8,920 nucleotides of DNA from an uncultured Prevotellaceae bacterium (GTDB taxonomy: Bacteria > Bacteroidota > Bacteroidia > Bacteroidales > Muribaculaceae). Shown here piece by piece: positions 6,904-8,920 of this stretch. The DNA is taken from positions 1 to 8,920 of the forward strand of contig CAMGFF010000075.1 of assembly GCA_946055125.1 (NCBI GenBank), written 5' to 3'. The position numbers and the translations under genes were made by a program. The notes under the pieces are model-generated. The model searched no databases. It saw only the letters and a program-made list of their open reading frames with translations, and was not told the origin of the DNA. Position 1 is the stretch's first letter; every line of letters starts with the position of its first letter.

Positions 6904-6943
6904 AAAAAAAGAGCCGCCGCCTCACAGAGTGGGGCAGCGGCTC
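6904..6943 (-). terminator. Rho-independent terminator after tonB
   Basis: GAGCCGCCGCC (6911-6921) and GGCAGCGGCTC (6933-6943) pair at 10 of 11 positions around an 11-base loop. Read on the - strand, the GC-rich hairpin is followed at once by seven T (the complement of 6904-6910). It lies about 60 bases past the tonB stop and splits the exbD-exbD-tonB transcript from the three downstream envelope genes, fully or partly. Confidence 0.88.
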
Positions 6944-7000
6944 GATTGCGCTATGTGAGCAAGCAGGTGAAAAGTTTCACGCTGTGTGCAAATGCTTGGA

Positions 7001-7864
7001 TTAGTTCACGCCCTGGAGCTTGAACGAAACGGGGAGCGTGTACCACACGTTCACTGGCTGTCCGTTCATCTTGCCGGGGATGAAGTCGGGAAGAGTCTTA
7101 CATACGCGGACTGCCTCCTTGTCGAGGTCGCGGTCAACGGAGCGAACCACCTTCACCTCACCAATCTTACCGGTCTTGGTAACGACGAACTGGACCACCA
7201 CGCGGCCCTGCACGTTGTTCTCCATAGCCATAGTAGGATAGTTGATGTGAGTAGAGAGGTACTTCATAAGCTCAGCCTCACCACCTGGGAAGCGCGGCAT
7301 CTGCTCAACAGCGCGGAACACCTCTTCCTTCTCGGGCTCGGGTTTCTTCTCCTCAACGATAACTTCGTTCTTGTGCTCGCGAACCACGTTGCGGTCGTCA
7401 GTACCTTGGTCGAAGTTAGTCTGTCCGAATGCAGTCTGAGTCTCTTTCAGCTCATCCTGAGATTGAATCTCGTCGTCCTTAGTCACTTCCTCGTCCTTGG
7501 CGATGAGGAGCTCGGTCACCTTCACGGTGTTGAGGATTTCCTCAGGTAGAGCTTCGGGCTCAGGCTGCTCGATGCGCTCCTGCACTTCCTCTTCTTCCTC
7601 CTCTTCCTCGGCAGCGTTGTCGATAGTGGTCACAATCTGCTCAATCTCGTCCTTAGGCTGGGCTTCCTCCCATGCCTGGCGGATAGACTGTGCAACCTGC
7701 GACAGGATGAAAACAGCTATGATGAAGATGACTACAACAATCATCGACTTATTGTGGCGGCTTGCCGACTTCTGGCGCATCACATAAGCGCCGAAGTCCT
7801 TGTTCTTTGCCTCAAAGACAATGTCGCACCACTCTTTTGATGTTAGATCTACGTCTTTTGCCAT
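7001..7864 (-). CDS. tonB: TonB energy transducer
   Basis: TonB spans the periplasm and passes proton-motive energy from ExbB/ExbD to outer-membrane TonB-dependent transporters by pairing with their TonB box. This 287-residue protein has the Bacteroidota N-terminal cytoplasmic motif EAKNKDFGAYVMRQ (18-31), one membrane helix (about 41-58, MIVVVIFIIAVFILSQVA), and a long acidic periplasmic spacer (about 63-185). The spacer contains a run of eight Glu (86-93) and a PEPE stretch near 101-104. The C-terminal TonB fold (about 205-284) includes INYPTMAMENNVQGRVVVQF, then VKVVRSVDRDLDKEAVRV and PVNVWYTLPVSFKL. The PRFPGGEAELMKYL segment (190-203) is typical of this phylum's TonB. It follows the second exbD by 46 bases and is closed by a strong terminator. 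The spacer is more acidic than the Pro/Lys-rich spacer of enterobacterial TonB. Confidence 0.93.
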   Translation of the reverse strand: MAKDVDLTSKEWCDIVFEAKNKDFGAYVMRQKSASRHNKSMIVVVIFIIAVFILSQVAQSIRQAWEEAQPKDEIEQIVTTIDNAAEEEEEEEEVQERIEQPEPEALPEEILNTVKVTELLIAKDEEVTKDDEIQSQDELKETQTAFGQTNFDQGTDDRNVVREHKNEVIVEEKKPEPEKEEVFRAVEQMPRFPGGEAELMKYLSTHINYPTMAMENNVQGRVVVQFVVTKTGKIGEVKVVRSVDRDLDKEAVRVCKTLPDFIPGKMNGQPVNVWYTLPVSFKLQGVN

Positions 7865-7910
7865 AATTAAAATTAGCTTTTTAATTGTTCATAAACTACT
7901 AAATCTATCA

Positions 7911-8627
7911 TCATTTCAAACCCTTAGCCTTGCAGTCAATCATCAGAGCTGAGTCAACGGCGTTGATTCGGTCGATCTGATAACGGCTGATGCTGTTGAT
8001 TTGCATTTCGTCGAGAGCTGTAACGAGACTCATGAATGAAGCATTAGGAGTGGCCTTGATGATAACTACCGGGCGAGTGAGCGTGGAGTCGTTGCGAATC
8101 TCCTTAGCTTTCACCTGATAGATGCTGTCGTTGACCTCCTTGTTGGTAGAGAACTTATTGTCCTTCCAGTCCTGCTTGAGCAAGTTGATCTTTTCGATAA
8201 CCTGCTTGTTGCGGTCGTGCAGGATAGCACGCACGCCCTGAGGCGCTCCATTCTTGTTAGGTTCAAAGGCGATACCCTTCATGTTGTTGGCGATGAGGTT
8301 ACCGCTTTCGTCGGCGTCGGTGACAGGCATACCCTCGTAGTAGTACACGAAGTCCTTAGTGGGCACGCCGTCACTGTTAAGCTCACTATCGAGAATGATA
8401 GTGATAGCTTCAGATTGTTTTACCTTATTCTGCTCTTTCTTGTGCACTTTTTCGTTAGTAGGAAGACTTATTTGCAAAGTCTGCGACTTAATCATTGTGG
8501 TACAAAGCATGAAGAAGGTGATGAGAAGCATGTTCATATCCACCATAGGGGTGAAATCGACACGGATCTCCATTTTCTTCTGGTGGCTTTTACCTTTACC
8601 GCCACCTGATTGTTCAATTTGTGCCAT
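7911..8627 (-). CDS. exbD: ExbD/TolR biopolymer transport protein (long form)
   Basis: ExbD is the single-helix subunit of the ExbB-ExbD proton channel that drives TonB. This 238-residue copy begins with a Gly/Lys-rich cytoplasmic tail, then EIRVDFTPMVDMNMLLITFFM (20-40) read in two parts. Asp30 in PMVDMN aligns with the proton-carrying Asp of the family (ITPFIDV in the classical form). The periplasmic part starts near residue 48 (SQTLQISLPTNEK). The C-terminal ExbD fold is recognisable at RPVVIIKATPNASFMSLVTALDEM (185-208), read in parts. It is about 100 residues longer than classical ExbD (around 140), the excess being an insert of roughly residues 82-183 within the periplasmic domain. It starts 5 bases after the preceding exbD stop, so the two are co-translated or at least co-transcribed, and they may form a hetero-oligomer. 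Confidence 0.92.
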   Translation of the reverse strand: MAQIEQSGGGKGKSHQKKMEIRVDFTPMVDMNMLLITFFMLCTTMIKSQTLQISLPTNEKVHKKEQNKVKQSEAITIILDSELNSDGVPTKDFVYYYEGMPVTDADESGNLIANNMKGIAFEPNKNGAPQGVRAILHDRNKQVIEKINLLKQDWKDNKFSTNKEVNDSIYQVKAKEIRNDSTLTRPVVIIKATPNASFMSLVTALDEMQINSISRYQIDRINAVDSALMIDCKAKGLK

Positions 8628-8632
8628 AATAA

Positions 8633-8920
8633 TTATTCGTCCTCACTCTTTAAAGCGGTCATTAAACTAAATTTGTTCATCTTCAATGTCTGCAGATTAT
8701 CCATCACGACCTGAATCTTCGAATAAGGTGTCGACTTGTCGGCCTTGATGGCGATACCCTCACCGGTCTTGATAGCGGTGGTAAGGTTCGCATCCGAGGT
8801 GTTGTAAGCCGCACGCATCCACATCTGGAACTCATTTGGTTTCTCCAAATTCTCGTTCATGTCGATGGGGATACCCGCATTCGGGTTCTTGCTCGGGTCG
8901 ATGTATTCATCCATCTTCTC
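8633..8920 (-). CDS. exbD: ExbD/TolR protein, 3' part only (runs off the window)
   Basis: The reading frame stays open to the window edge (Glu-Lys precede the first ATG at 8914), so that ATG is internal and the true start is beyond 8920. About 95 C-terminal residues are seen. They match the periplasmic end of ExbD: AIKADKSTPYSKIQVVMDNLQ corresponds, in parts, to the classical I.ad...py..v..vmd.l block, followed by KMNKFSLMTALKSEDE. The membrane helix and proton-carrying Asp are outside the window. It is the first of two tandem exbD genes; exbB (MotA/TolQ/ExbB family) is expected next upstream but is not visible. Confidence 0.88.
   Translation of the reverse strand, partial: EKMDEYIDPSKNPNAGIPIDMNENLEKPNEFQMWMRAAYNTSDANLTTAIKTGEGIAIKADKSTPYSKIQVVMDNLQTLKMNKFSLMTALKSEDE

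Overview
The window reads as a chromosomal segment from a Bacteroidales bacterium (phylum Bacteroidota). Three things point there. One gene encodes a secreted subtilase with a C-terminal type IX secretion (T9SS) sorting domain, a system confined to this phylum. The TonB/ExbD proteins have the Bacteroidota form, including the TonB N-terminal DFGAYVMR motif and two consecutive exbD genes. The one good promoter box has the Bacteroidota TAnnTTTG shape. The family cannot be fixed from this sequence; a T9SS-bearing group such as Muribaculaceae, Prevotellaceae or Porphyromonadaceae would fit.

Layout. Only one gene is on the + strand: a YhhQ-type queuosine-precursor transporter (211-912). It is preceded by a leader containing two facing arrays of a 7-base repeat (GAGCCAT-like) that can fold on each other. 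All other genes are on the - strand. Read in their own direction they are: the 3' part of exbD (entering at 8920), a second longer exbD, tonB, a terminator, an 84-residue two-helix membrane protein, a PstS-like lipoprotein, a TPR-repeat secreted protein, a terminator, then the T9SS-sorted S8 peptidase and a DUF695 protein. This last pair ends at a terminator lying inside the coding sequence of the convergent yhhQ gene.

How the parts work together. ExbD, ExbD and TonB (with ExbB presumably just outside the window) form the inner-membrane proton-motive machine that powers outer-membrane TonB-dependent/SusC-type transporters. The small membrane protein, the phosphate-binding-like lipoprotein and the TPR protein follow in the same direction but have their own transcription segment, because a strong hairpin plus T-run follows tonB. 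They are probably envelope accessories of the same machine, but their function is not shown by the sequence. The peptidase/DUF695 pair is a separate two-gene unit.

No RNA genes, insertion sequences, CRISPR arrays or phage genes were seen. No gene-free stretch exceeds about 250 bases. The most unusual features are the facing heptad arrays before yhhQ and the 12-bp perfect terminator hairpin embedded in the yhhQ reading frame.
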